This document shows positions 8,690 to 16,954 of a stretch of DNA of 64,000 nt, one piece after another. Source of the stretch: Clostridiales bacterium (lineage in GTDB: Bacteria > Bacillota > Clostridia > Lachnospirales > Lachnospiraceae); the NCBI GenBank assembly GCA_021204025.1, contig JAJQAC010000012.1, positions 1-64,000 of the forward strand, written 5' to 3'. The notes under the pieces are model-generated. The model saw only the letters and a program-made list of their open reading frames with translations. It made no database searches and had not been told where the DNA came from. A program made the position numbers and the translations under genes. How positions within the stretch are numbered: the first letter of the stretch is position 1; each line of letters starts with the position of its first letter.

Positions 8690-9547
8690 ATGAGAGATTC
8701 CGACTGGAAGATTTTATATGAACTTTACCAGGATCCGAACTTAACGCATGTCGCCGGCCGGCTTTATGTGTCACAGCCGGCTGTGACAAAACGGCTGAAG
8801 CAGATGGAGGAGGAATTTGCGGTTGCGATCGTCGACCGGACTCCGAAGGGACTGGAATTTACTCCTGCCGGAGAATATCTGGCGGAGCGGGCAGAGGCTT
8901 ATCTGAATTTCCAGAATGAGACTCTGTCGCGCCTGAAAGAATTTCAGAATGAGGAAGACCGGGAGATCCGGATTGGTTCATCGTATACATTCAGCAAACA
9001 TTCTCTGCCGGATCTGTTGTTCCGGTATCAGGCCCAGCATCCGGACGTCCGGTTTCGTATCACAACGGACCAGAGCGACCTTTTATTCCGGAAAGTGGTG
9101 GATCATGAGATCGATATCGGATTTATCTGGGGAAATTATGAGGGCGCGGTCTGTCAGACTTTGCTGGGATCGGAGGGAGCTTATCTGGTTTCCAGTGAGC
9201 CGGTTGAGTTGACACAGCTTTTCCAAATGCGGTATGTCTCTTATAAGACTAATGACCGCTCAGTTGAGCTGATCAAAACCTGGTGGTATGGAAAGTTTCG
9301 GTCTGAGATGCCTAAGGGGATGCCGGTTGGCTTTGTCGATGTGGCGTTACAGCTGATTCATCGTGGGCTGGGGTATACGATCTGTTTCCTCCCGGATGAT
9401 TTTGAAAATACCTATGGATTGTGTCTGACGCCGCTTGTGGGGGCGGATGGAAAGCCGGTCAGACGCAATACCTGGATGGTGTATCCCAAAGGCAGATGTG
9501 TGACTGCTCTGGCTAAGAATTTTATTCGTTTTGTTTCGGATTTTTGA
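8690..9547 (+). CDS. LysR-family transcriptional regulator
   Basis: A 285-aa LysR protein with an N-terminal helix-turn-helix (VAGRLYVSQPAVTKRLKQME) and a substrate-binding domain. I start it at ATG 8690 because GGAG lies six bases upstream and the resulting start (MRDSDWKILYELYQ) matches its relative at 11668-12537 (MKTSDWVILQTLYQ). An earlier GTG at 8654 is less likely. It lies 42 bp after the hydrolase and may be co-transcribed with it. It probably regulates the transporter-hydrolase genes. Confidence 0.88.
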   Translation: MRDSDWKILYELYQDPNLTHVAGRLYVSQPAVTKRLKQMEEEFAVAIVDRTPKGLEFTPAGEYLAERAEAYLNFQNETLSRLKEFQNEEDREIRIGSSYTFSKHSLPDLLFRYQAQHPDVRFRITTDQSDLLFRKVVDHEIDIGFIWGNYEGAVCQTLLGSEGAYLVSSEPVELTQLFQMRYVSYKTNDRSVELIKTWWYGKFRSEMPKGMPVGFVDVALQLIHRGLGYTICFLPDDFENTYGLCLTPLVGADGKPVRRNTWMVYPKGRCVTALAKNFIRFVSDF

Positions 9548-9901
9548 TCGGACAGGCCATAAGTGGCCAGTGCTGAAAATATATTCTTCTGAACGATATC
9601 TTCAAAGCAGGTGATTCCCAGAGCTGCTGTTTTTGTCATTGTCAATCACCTTTCTATTTTGTCTGTATTAATTTTACAGAATACGGGGCGAGAAGTAAAG
9701 AGATTATAAAGTGGATATTTCCAAAGAGAATCTTGTCCGGATTTGCAATCTCGATCATCGACAGAGCCGAATTTGATGGATTGAAAAGTTAAAATATGAC
9801 TGAATGAAAACGACAAAAATACATGAATGAAATTGACAAATCTGTCTGCTTTGGATAAAATATACGCATCCGGAAAATATATTTTAGCAGGAGAGTGCGC
9901 T
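9548..9901. other. Gene-poor gap with one promoter
   Basis: This 354-bp stretch holds the promoter of the next gene (9833-9861). It also holds a short minus-strand reading frame starting at 9639 (MTKTAALGITCFEDIVQ) preceded by AAGGTG, too short and too unlike any known family to call. A TGGCCACTTATGGCC near-palindrome lies just past the LysR stop. Confidence 0.5.
9833..9861 (+). promoter_or_regulatory. Strong promoter of the DUF4143 ATPase gene
   Basis: TTGACA (9833-9838) and TAAAAT (9856-9861) have a 17-bp spacer. The promoter lies inside the longest possible reading frame (which would start at 9827), so that start cannot be the translated one. Confidence 0.8.
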
Positions 9902-11176
9902 ATGAAGAATGAAGCATACAGGCATAGAGTAATTGACGAAACTGTTACACGTTATCTGACGGCATTTGGAGCGGTATGTATAGAGGGACCAAAATGGTGC
10001 GGAAAAACATGGACTTCCCGTTATCATTGCAACAGCGAGTATTTGGTGGGAAATCCGGATAATAACTTCCAGAACAGACGACTGGCAGAAATGTCTCCCT
10101 CGCTGATTTTGCCGGGTGATGCGCCTCGCATGATTGATGAATGGCAGGAAGTTCCCCCTATCTGGGATGCAATTCGTTATGAAGTTGATAAGAGAGGAAC
10201 GAAGGGACAATTCATACTGACAGGTTCTTCCACACCGAAAGTAAAGGGAGTACTGCATAGTGGTGCAGGGCGGATCGGAAGACTTCGTATGCATACGATG
10301 TCATTATATGAAACGGGCCATTCCTCCGGACAGGTGCCATTGAAAGATCTTTGCGCTGGAAATTTAACCCCTGCCCTTACCGGGGAAGTGGATCTGAATA
10401 TTCTGATCGACAGCATTATCCGCGGCGGCTGGCCTAGCAATCAGGATTTACCATTGAAAGATGCAGCTTTGCTGCCAATAGAATATGTTAACGCCGTGGT
10501 AGAGGATGAAGTACATCGTATTGATGGGATACAGCGAGATAAGAACAAAATAATGCTCTTGCTTCGTTCGCTTGCGAGAAACGAAACCACGACGGTCTCC
10601 AACCGGTTATTGAAGAATGATGTAAAGGGAGTAGATGACGAGGATATTGACATCAATACGATTACTACGTACCTGGATATTTTTAAACGGCTTTTTCTGA
10701 CAGAGAACCAGGAACCTTTTTCTTCCAATATCCGTTCCTCTGTACGCGTTAAGCAGGCGGAAAAACGACACTTTACAGACCCGTCTCTCGCTTGTGCGCT
10801 GCTCAGGGCAACCCCTGAAAAATTGATTGGTGATTTGAATACGCTGGGATTTCTTTTTGAAGCCTTATGTGAACGTGACTTACGAATTTACGCCGAATCC
10901 TTTGGCGCAAAGTTATATCATTATCAGGATTATGCCAATCGGAAAATTGATGCAGTCGTTGAGCTTGAAAATGGGGACTGGTGTGCTTTTGAGATTAAAC
11001 TTGGGGCAAATAAGATTGACGAGGGTGCTGAGAACCTGAAGAAAATTCAGACAAAGATCACAGCGGATGGCGGTAAGCCGCCGAAAATCTGTTGTGTCAT
11101 TTGCGGGTTATCCAATGCAGCTTATCAAAGAGAAGATGGTGTATATGTTGTTCCATTGACGGCATTGAAAAACTGA
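9902..11176 (+). CDS. AAA ATPase with DUF4143 domain
   Basis: A 424-aa protein of the ATP-binding/DUF4143 family. It has a Walker A-like GPKWCGKT near the N terminus, a Walker B/sensor region with MIDEWQEVP, and FILTGSS. The C-terminal half has a nuclease-like segment (RKIDAVVELENGDWCAFEIKLG) that fits a PD-(D/E)XK fold. The family is abundant in accessory regions of gut Clostridia and its role is unknown. Start 9902 is chosen because AGGAGAG lies six bases upstream and a promoter lies over the earlier candidate start. It is followed by a truncated nuclease-gene tail. Confidence 0.82.
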   Translation: MKNEAYRHRVIDETVTRYLTAFGAVCIEGPKWCGKTWTSRYHCNSEYLVGNPDNNFQNRRLAEMSPSLILPGDAPRMIDEWQEVPPIWDAIRYEVDKRGTKGQFILTGSSTPKVKGVLHSGAGRIGRLRMHTMSLYETGHSSGQVPLKDLCAGNLTPALTGEVDLNILIDSIIRGGWPSNQDLPLKDAALLPIEYVNAVVEDEVHRIDGIQRDKNKIMLLLRSLARNETTTVSNRLLKNDVKGVDDEDIDINTITTYLDIFKRLFLTENQEPFSSNIRSSVRVKQAEKRHFTDPSLACALLRATPEKLIGDLNTLGFLFEALCERDLRIYAESFGAKLYHYQDYANRKIDAVVELENGDWCAFEIKLGANKIDEGAENLKKIQTKITADGGKPPKICCVICGLSNAAYQREDGVYVVPLTALKN

Positions 11177-11210
11177 AGGATATTGGAATATTCCAGTTCA
11201 CCCTGAAAAA

Positions 11211-11578
11211 TCGGACAGCGTCTGGATGAGCTGGTGCGGCAGGGTGTGATCGAAGAGTATTCGAAAAAGGTCATGCAGGAGATGTCCGTAAAGGTGCTGG
11301 TGAATCTTGCGGTTAAGTACGACCGCCTGAGAGAAGAGGTGAGAGATGTTATGGGCGGAAAGGTAATTATGACAGAGGCAACCCGGATATTAAATCAGGG
11401 AAGGGCAGAAGGCAGAGTCGAGGGAAAAGCGGAAGGCAGAGCCGAGGGAAAAACGGAGACATTGTTTGAGAATATGCAGGCTCTCATGGAGACGATGACA
11501 TGGTCCGCGGAGCAGGCGCTGGCGGCGCTTAAAGTGCCGGAGGATCAGTACCCAAAATATCTGTCGATGTTGAAGTGA
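11211..11578 (+). pseudogene. 5'-truncated Rpn/PD-(D/E)XK nuclease-family gene (C-terminal tail only)
   Basis: The frame from about 11211 to the stop encodes only the C-terminal ~120 residues (GQRLDELVRQGVIEEY through KVPEDQYPKYLSMLK) of the gene seen more completely at 28938-29835. The tail carries the R/K-x-E-G repeat linker (GRAEGRVEGKAEGRAEGK) typical of Rpn/PDDEXK transposase-like nucleases. The N-terminal nuclease domain is missing and the upstream DNA belongs to the DUF4143 gene. The homology continues past the stop into the hairpin and the neighbouring LysR end. Confidence 0.8.
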
Positions 11579-11618
11579 GTTAATGGATAAGTTGAAATAA
11601 CAGAACAGTGCAGGAATG

Positions 11619-11653
11619 AAAAGAGGGAGTTGCCTTGTAGCGGCTTCCTTTTA
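11619..11653. terminator. Terminator between the nuclease tail and the LysR gene
   Basis: AAAAGAGGGAG pairs imperfectly with CTTCCTTTT, and the hairpin is framed by a 10-bp inverted repeat (11591-11600 with 11651-11660). It sits between convergent genes. A homologous hairpin occurs at 29873-29912. Confidence 0.6.
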
Positions 11654-11667
11654 TTTCAACTGAAATA

Positions 11668-12537
11668 TCATTTCTGCATTTTCCCTGCATATTCCAGCGC
11701 GTAACTAATGAAACTTTCCGCTTCCGGAGAAGAACCGGAGGCGGGGCAGAAAATCCAGGTATTGCGGGTCAGCGGTGTCTGATCCTTATAGTAAAGCGGA
11801 TAGACATACTCCGGATAATTTTTCATATAATCCCGGACAAAAAAGAAGCTGTAGCCGAGTCCTTTTAGGACCATCTCCCGGCAGATATCCGCGTGCTTGA
11901 CAGTGAGACCGCTGGGGAAGGGGGTGACATAGTGTTCAAACCACCAGTTTTCAAGGATCTGGCGGCCATATCTGTCAAGAGGATAGGTAATATAGGGATA
12001 AGTGGAGAGCCGGGACATATCCAGCGGAGTAGTGCTGGCCAGGTAGACCTGCTGGCTTTCAAAATGAAACCGTCGACCGTTAAAGGGTACGTCGCCGAAA
12101 GCGATCGCAAAGTCGAGTTCTCCCCGTTCCACCTGGCGGCACAGCGGGCTGCTTAAGCTGGTTGTAATATCAAAATGGATATGCGGATGCGATTGCTGAT
12201 AATACAGCAGGAGATCCGGGAGCATAAAGCGGGCAAAGGAGTTCGAGGCGCCGATGTGCAAGGTGGTGACAGGAGCTTGTTTTGACTCGCTCAGATGTTG
12301 ATGGATCTCATCCATGATGGTGAGAATCTGACCGGCTTTGATGGCAAGGTAATCGCCCTCCGGTGTGAAGTCAACGCCGTGCTTGCCGCGGATGGCGATG
12401 GTGACGCCAAATTCTTCCTCGATGAGTTTCAGTCGTTTGGTCAGGGTCGGCTGGGTAATATAGAGCTGTTCCGCAGCGCGTGTGATATTCCGGCACTGAT
12501 AAAGGGTCTGCAGGATGACCCAGTCGCTGGTTTTCAT
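11668..12537 (-). CDS. LysR-family transcriptional regulator
   Basis: A 289-aa LysR protein with the helix-turn-helix NITRAAEQLYITQPTLTKRL and a C-terminal effector domain. It is divergent from the racemase-aconitase-dehydrogenase-hydratase-RraA-PrpF cluster and is probably its regulator. Its promoter carries direct repeats that look like a LysR operator. It is paralogous to the gene at 8690. Its 3' end is the parent of a short relic at 29922-29970. Confidence 0.9.
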   Translation of the reverse strand: MKTSDWVILQTLYQCRNITRAAEQLYITQPTLTKRLKLIEEEFGVTIAIRGKHGVDFTPEGDYLAIKAGQILTIMDEIHQHLSESKQAPVTTLHIGASNSFARFMLPDLLLYYQQSHPHIHFDITTSLSSPLCRQVERGELDFAIAFGDVPFNGRRFHFESQQVYLASTTPLDMSRLSTYPYITYPLDRYGRQILENWWFEHYVTPFPSGLTVKHADICREMVLKGLGYSFFFVRDYMKNYPEYVYPLYYKDQTPLTRNTWIFCPASGSSPEAESFISYALEYAGKMQK

Positions 12538-12561
12538 GGCGTTTTCTCCTATGATTAAAAC

Positions 12562-12608
12562 ATTCGATTTTGGAATGGTTAAGGATACTATAATTCGATT
12601 TTACAATG
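12562..12608. promoter_or_regulatory. Direct-repeat operator in the divergent LysR/racemase region
   Basis: Two 16-bp repeats of the form ATTCGATTTTnnAATG lie at 12562-12577 and 12593-12608. They match at 14 of 16 positions and are offset by 31 bp (about three helical turns). The second copy fills most of the spacer of the LysR promoter, as expected for autoregulation. Confidence 0.65.
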
Positions 12609-12615
12609 ATGTCAA
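12587..12615 (-). promoter_or_regulatory. Promoter of the LysR gene at 11668-12537
   Basis: Read on the minus strand, TTGACA (12615-12610) and TATAGT (12592-12587) have a 17-bp spacer. Confidence 0.8.
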
Positions 12616-12759
12616 TGAGAAATATAATTGAATAAAGAAAAGCAGAACCTGTAGGAGGGCCTGATATTATAGCAAACAGAATATGTTTTTTGTTCTCTAT
12701 AACAGATATTGGAGCCGCTGGAAATATGTGTTACGGCAGAAAGGAGAAGGGAAATTAAG

Positions 12760-13419
12760 ATGAAACGAATCGCGCTGGCAAGTGTGACCCTAAACGCGGT
12801 CAATCCGATGACAGAATATTTGCGGGACAATGCGCCGGGGGCAAAGACGGTCAATTATCTGGACAGTTATCTGTTAGAAAAGGTGGGGAAAGAAGGAATG
12901 ACAGACGCGGCAATGGGGCGGATGTTCCAGATGCTGGTGAAAGCCTGTGAGGACGGGGCGGACGGAATCGTGATTACCTGCACCATTTTCTCTCCTTACG
13001 TGGAGCATTTTTCGAAACTTCTGTCGGTGCCGATTGTGTGTCCGGATGGGGCGATGTTAGAAGCTCTGGCGCGGTCGGAAGGGAAAAAGGCGATTATCTG
13101 CACTTTTGAGGGGACTGTGGATACGACGAGAAATATGTATGAATCCTGCTGTGAACGGGTCGGAGTGGGAAAAAAGGTAGACATACATACGGTGCCGGAC
13201 GCTTACGCGGCCGCACAGAGGGGAGACATGGCGAAATGCAATGAAATTGTACTGCAGAAGGTGAAGGAATTGGATGAAAAATATGATCAGATCTCGCTGG
13301 CGCAGATTTCAATGTCCGGGGCGATCCGGGGGTATCAACCGGTACACGCGCAGTTGTATACCAGTCCGGCGAGCGCATATCAGGCTCTTACAGAACTGAT
13401 GGAAAAGAAAGAAAACTAA
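12760..13419 (+). CDS. Aspartate/glutamate racemase-superfamily protein
   Basis: A 219-aa protein of the Asp/Glu/hydantoin racemase fold. Paired cysteine regions are visible: ITCTIFSPY (residues ~70-80) and a second Cys around ICTFEGT or YESCCERV, rather than the canonical second-half GCT motif. The family includes racemases, maleate isomerase and arylmalonate decarboxylase. As the first gene of a cluster of aconitase-fold enzymes, it may isomerise or decarboxylate a dicarboxylate rather than racemise an amino acid (inference). Start 12760 is supported by AAGGAGAAGGG nine bases upstream; an in-frame upstream start lacks a ribosome site. Confidence 0.72.
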   Translation: MKRIALASVTLNAVNPMTEYLRDNAPGAKTVNYLDSYLLEKVGKEGMTDAAMGRMFQMLVKACEDGADGIVITCTIFSPYVEHFSKLLSVPIVCPDGAMLEALARSEGKKAIICTFEGTVDTTRNMYESCCERVGVGKKVDIHTVPDAYAAAQRGDMAKCNEIVLQKVKELDEKYDQISLAQISMSGAIRGYQPVHAQLYTSPASAYQALTELMEKKEN

Positions 13420-13454
13420 AAAATTCAATAAGAAGCGGGAGAAGGAAGCGGAAC

Positions 13455-15422
13455 ATGAAAGAGAATTTAACCAGAAAAATACTGAGAGCGCATCTGGCCA
13501 GACCATCGGAGATGAAGGCCGGAGAGGAGATTTATCTGAAGGTGGATCAGACGCTCACGCATGATATCAACGCGGTTATGACATATCTGGCGTTTGAGGC
13601 GATTGGCCTGGATCGGATCGGAGTGGAGACCAGCGTGAGTTATCTCGATCACAATCTGTTATATCTGGATTATAAGACGCCGGACGATCATATCTATCTG
13701 CAGTCTGCGGCAAAGCGGTTTGGGGTTCATGTATCCCGCCAGGGTAACGGGATCTGCCATGCCGTACAGATGGCACGCTTTGGAGTGCCGGGAAAATTGT
13801 TGATGGGCGGAGACAGCCATACGCCTCATGGCGGTGCGATCGGAATGCTGTGTATCGGCGTTGGTGGTATGGACGTAGCTACGGCAATGACCGGGCTGCC
13901 AATGCGGCTGAAGATGCCGGAGGTGATCCGTGTGACGTTGACCGGCGAACTGAAGGCCGGATGTAACGCAAAGGATGTGATCCTTGAGATGCTCCGCCGT
14001 GTGACTGTCAAGGGCGGCCTGGGAAAAGTGTTTGAATATGTCGGGCCAGGAGTGAAGACGCTGGAAGTTTCGGCGCGCGCGTCGATCGCTAATATGGGTG
14101 CGGAGATGGGAGCGATGACTTCCATCTTCCCGGCAGATGAACAGGTCCGGCGCTTTATGAGAGCACAGGGGAGGGAGGATCAGTACGTCGAGCTTCTGCC
14201 AGATGAGTACTGCGAGTATGACGGAGAAATCGAGATTAATTTAAGCGAGCTGGAGCCTTTGATCGCCTGCCCGCATCAGCCGGATCAGGTAATTCCGCTT
14301 CGCAAGGTCGAAAAACGAAAGGTTCAGCAGGTATTCATCGGGAGTTGTACCAATTCCAGTTATACGGATATCGCAAAGGTCGCGATGGTATTAAAGGGTC
14401 GTCACGTTCATCCGGACGTCAGCTGTACCTGTGCAATCACCTCGCGTTCGATCTATAAGCAGCTGATGCGGGATGGTTATCTGGAGATCCTGATCGACGC
14501 AGGGGTGCGTCTGCTGGAAATCGCCTGCGGGCCCTGTTGCGCAATCGGTCAGTCGCCTGCGACAAAGGGAGTCGCGGTTCGTACTTCCAATCGTAATTTT
14601 AAGGGGCGCGCGGGGAATCCGAACGCGGAGATTTATCTGGTAAGTCCGGAGAGCGCGGCGGCGACCGCAATCACAGGTACCTTTACCAGTGCGGGAGAGA
14701 TTCTGGGCGAGCAACTGGAAAAACTGAACGATATCCACGAACCGGAATTTTATCCGGTGGATGATTCGATGATTATCCCGCCTTTGCCGCCGGAGGAAGC
14801 GGCAAAGGTGGAGATTGTTCGAGGTCCGAATATCGCGCCGCTTCCGGTGCCGGATATTCCGGAAACATATCTCAGCGCAAAAGTCAGCCTGAAGACGGTG
14901 GACAATATCACGACGGACGACATCACGCCGGCCAGCGCGGAATTTTCCAGCATGCGGTCTAATATTCCGTTGATGTCGCAGTATTGCTATCATCGATATG
15001 ATCCGGATTTTGCGAAGAGGGCGAAAGAACTTGGCCAAAGTATCATTATCGGAGGAGAAAATTACGGGCAGGGTTCCTCGAGAGAACATGCCGCGATCAA
15101 TCCGATGTATCTGGGAGTCAAGGCGGTGATTGCGAAGAGTATTGCCCGTATCCATAAGGGGAACCTGGTTAATCACGGAATCATCCCGATGGTTTTCGCG
15201 GATCCGGCGGATTACGATGGCCTGGAACTGATGGATGAACTGGAAATCGAAGGACTGACCGAACAGATGAAGACGCGGGAGGTTGTAGTAAAGAACCGGA
15301 CGAAAGGGACAGCTTTCCGGGTGAAACTGGAACTATCGGACAGTGAACTTGAGGTACTGCTTTGCGGCGGACAGCTGCGTTACCTGAAGCATGAACTGGA
15401 TAAGGCAGCGTTAAATCAGTAA
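13455..15422 (+). CDS. Aconitase-family hydratase (copy 2)
   Basis: A 655-aa aconitase-superfamily enzyme closely similar along its whole length to the one at 2883-4844. It has the same cluster-ligand motifs (FIGSCTNSSY, ACGPCCAIG), the GGDSHTPHGG substrate loop and the swivel-domain GSSREHAAINP. It starts at ATG with GGAAG upstream, 35 bp after the racemase gene. Unlike copy 1, it is separated from its partner dehydrogenase by 228 bp containing a hairpin. Two copies suggest either regulatory specialisation (two LysR-controlled operons) or different substrates. Confidence 0.88.
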   Translation: MKENLTRKILRAHLARPSEMKAGEEIYLKVDQTLTHDINAVMTYLAFEAIGLDRIGVETSVSYLDHNLLYLDYKTPDDHIYLQSAAKRFGVHVSRQGNGICHAVQMARFGVPGKLLMGGDSHTPHGGAIGMLCIGVGGMDVATAMTGLPMRLKMPEVIRVTLTGELKAGCNAKDVILEMLRRVTVKGGLGKVFEYVGPGVKTLEVSARASIANMGAEMGAMTSIFPADEQVRRFMRAQGREDQYVELLPDEYCEYDGEIEINLSELEPLIACPHQPDQVIPLRKVEKRKVQQVFIGSCTNSSYTDIAKVAMVLKGRHVHPDVSCTCAITSRSIYKQLMRDGYLEILIDAGVRLLEIACGPCCAIGQSPATKGVAVRTSNRNFKGRAGNPNAEIYLVSPESAAATAITGTFTSAGEILGEQLEKLNDIHEPEFYPVDDSMIIPPLPPEEAAKVEIVRGPNIAPLPVPDIPETYLSAKVSLKTVDNITTDDITPASAEFSSMRSNIPLMSQYCYHRYDPDFAKRAKELGQSIIIGGENYGQGSSREHAAINPMYLGVKAVIAKSIARIHKGNLVNHGIIPMVFADPADYDGLELMDELEIEGLTEQMKTREVVVKNRTKGTAFRVKLELSDSELEVLLCGGQLRYLKHELDKAALNQ

Positions 15423-15554
15423 AGACGAATGTTCTGAGGCTTTGAAGCGCCAACGCATACATGTAGTAAACGACAAATTATTCTGTCGCTCACTATTGAT
15501 GCCTGGTATCTCCCGGAAAGATGCCGGGGTTTGGGGAGCGTAAATGTTAAGATG

Positions 15555-15601
15555 GTCAGCTGAATTTGCCTGTATCCAACATAGGCAAATGAACAGCTGA
15601 C
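15555..15601. other. Long imperfect hairpin between aconitase and dehydrogenase genes
   Basis: GTCAGCTG (15555-15562) pairs with CAGCTGAC (15594-15601). ATTTGCCT (15564-15571) pairs with AGGCAAAT (15583-15590). A small internal loop separates the stems and the apical loop is 11 nt. There is no T-tract after it, so simple termination is unlikely; an mRNA processing or stability element is possible. Confidence 0.55.
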
Positions 15602-15650
15602 TATCAGGGAGCCTCACATTATAAAATCAATCAAGTAGGAGGGAAAAGAC

Positions 15651-16808
15651 ATGAACGAAATTATGGCGGCACAGGAGAAATTCGCGGAACTGATCCGGTC
15701 TGAGTATGAGCGGATCGAGCGGATGAAAGCAGATCAGGAAGTCAAGGACTTCTCGAAGCTGGACAAGATCGTGGTGGGAATCCTGCCGGGGGATGGCATC
15801 GGGCCGATTATCATGAAGCAGGCGCTTCGTGTGCTGAACACTCTGGTGAAAGAGGAAATCGCTGCCGGAAAGATCGAGCTTCGCGAGATCGAGGGCATGA
15901 CGATTGAAAACCGTGCGGCAAAGCTGCAGTCCCTGCCGGACGAGGTATTTGAGGAGGTTAAAAAGTGCGATGTCATCATCAAAGGACCGATGGTAACGCC
16001 TCGCGCCGGGGAACCGTGGCCGAATCTTCTGAGCGCTAACAGCCTGCTTCGCCGCGGTCTGGAACTGTTTGCGGCGGTGCGTCCGATCCGGATACCGGAC
16101 AAAGGAATCGACTGGACCTTTTTCCGTGAGAATATCGAGGGCGAGTATATCTGGGGCAACAAAGGCATCCAGGTGAATGAGGATCTGGCGGTTGATTTTA
16201 AGGTACAGACGAAGCAGGGCAGCGAGCGGATCGCGCGTCAGGCTTTTGAATTTGCAAGAAAGAACGGCAAGAAAAATGTGACGATTGTAACTAAGGCAAA
16301 TATCGTCAAGCTGGTTGACGGAAACTTTATTAAGGCAGTCCGCAAGGTCGGAGAAGAGTATCCGGAGATTGAGATCCAGGAACGGCTGGTAGATGCGATG
16401 AGTGCGAAAATGCTGGATCCAGAGTTTAATAAGGGAATTGAAGTCATCGTTCTGCCAAATCTTTACGGGGATATTGTAACGGATATCGCAGCCGAGCATC
16501 AGGGCGGTTTGGGAACCGCGTCTTCTTCCAACATCGGCAACCAGTATGCGATGTTTGAGGCCATTCATGGGACAGCTCCTTTTCTGATCAATCACGGCAG
16601 AGGCGATTACGCGGATCCGTGTTCGTTGATCCGCGCGGTCGGCATGATGCTGGCACATATCGGATACGGAGACCGCAAGGAGAAACTGGAACGGGCGCTG
16701 GATATCTGTACCGTGACAGAGCGGAAGCTGGTGGTTACGACGGATAAGGACGGAGCAAGCGCGGCGGAGTTTACCGATTACCTGATCGATACGATCGAAT
16801 CTCTGTAA
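15651..16808 (+). CDS. Isocitrate/isopropylmalate-family dehydrogenase, probable isocitrate dehydrogenase (copy 2)
   Basis: A 385-aa homologue of the gene at 1700-2878 with the same N-terminal extension and motifs: GILPGDGIGP, FFRENIEGEY, TKANIVKLVDGNF, LVDAM, LPNLYGDIVTD and EAIHGTAP. One local difference is AAEHQGGLG here against AAELSGGLG in copy 1, close to the active-site side. The start has TAGGAGGG upstream. It probably produces 2-oxoglutarate and CO2 from isocitrate, or works reductively in the opposite direction. Confidence 0.85.
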   Translation: MNEIMAAQEKFAELIRSEYERIERMKADQEVKDFSKLDKIVVGILPGDGIGPIIMKQALRVLNTLVKEEIAAGKIELREIEGMTIENRAAKLQSLPDEVFEEVKKCDVIIKGPMVTPRAGEPWPNLLSANSLLRRGLELFAAVRPIRIPDKGIDWTFFRENIEGEYIWGNKGIQVNEDLAVDFKVQTKQGSERIARQAFEFARKNGKKNVTIVTKANIVKLVDGNFIKAVRKVGEEYPEIEIQERLVDAMSAKMLDPEFNKGIEVIVLPNLYGDIVTDIAAEHQGGLGTASSSNIGNQYAMFEAIHGTAPFLINHGRGDYADPCSLIRAVGMMLAHIGYGDRKEKLERALDICTVTERKLVVTTDKDGASAAEFTDYLIDTIESL

Positions 16809-16954
16809 GGAATCGGCGTAGGGGACGGATGCGACTGCCGGGAAACCAGTGTCATTGTGCAGTAAGTGAAAACATAACAAAGGTACAGTTAAGGCTTTCG
16901 CGGATCGTTTGAGTGGAGACAGGATCTGAGTGGAGATCAAAGGAGGAAGACGGA

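Noticed and set aside
9412..9645. A short minus-strand frame starting near 9639 with AAGGTG upstream
   Set aside because: Only the first ~35 codons are outside the LysR gene, no family is recognisable, and the rest is a shadow of the LysR 3' end.
15627..16940. A 437-codon open frame antisense to dehydrogenase copy 2
   Set aside because: Like the antisense frame opposite copy 1 at 1856-2638, it follows from codon bias of the sense gene and is not a conserved gene.
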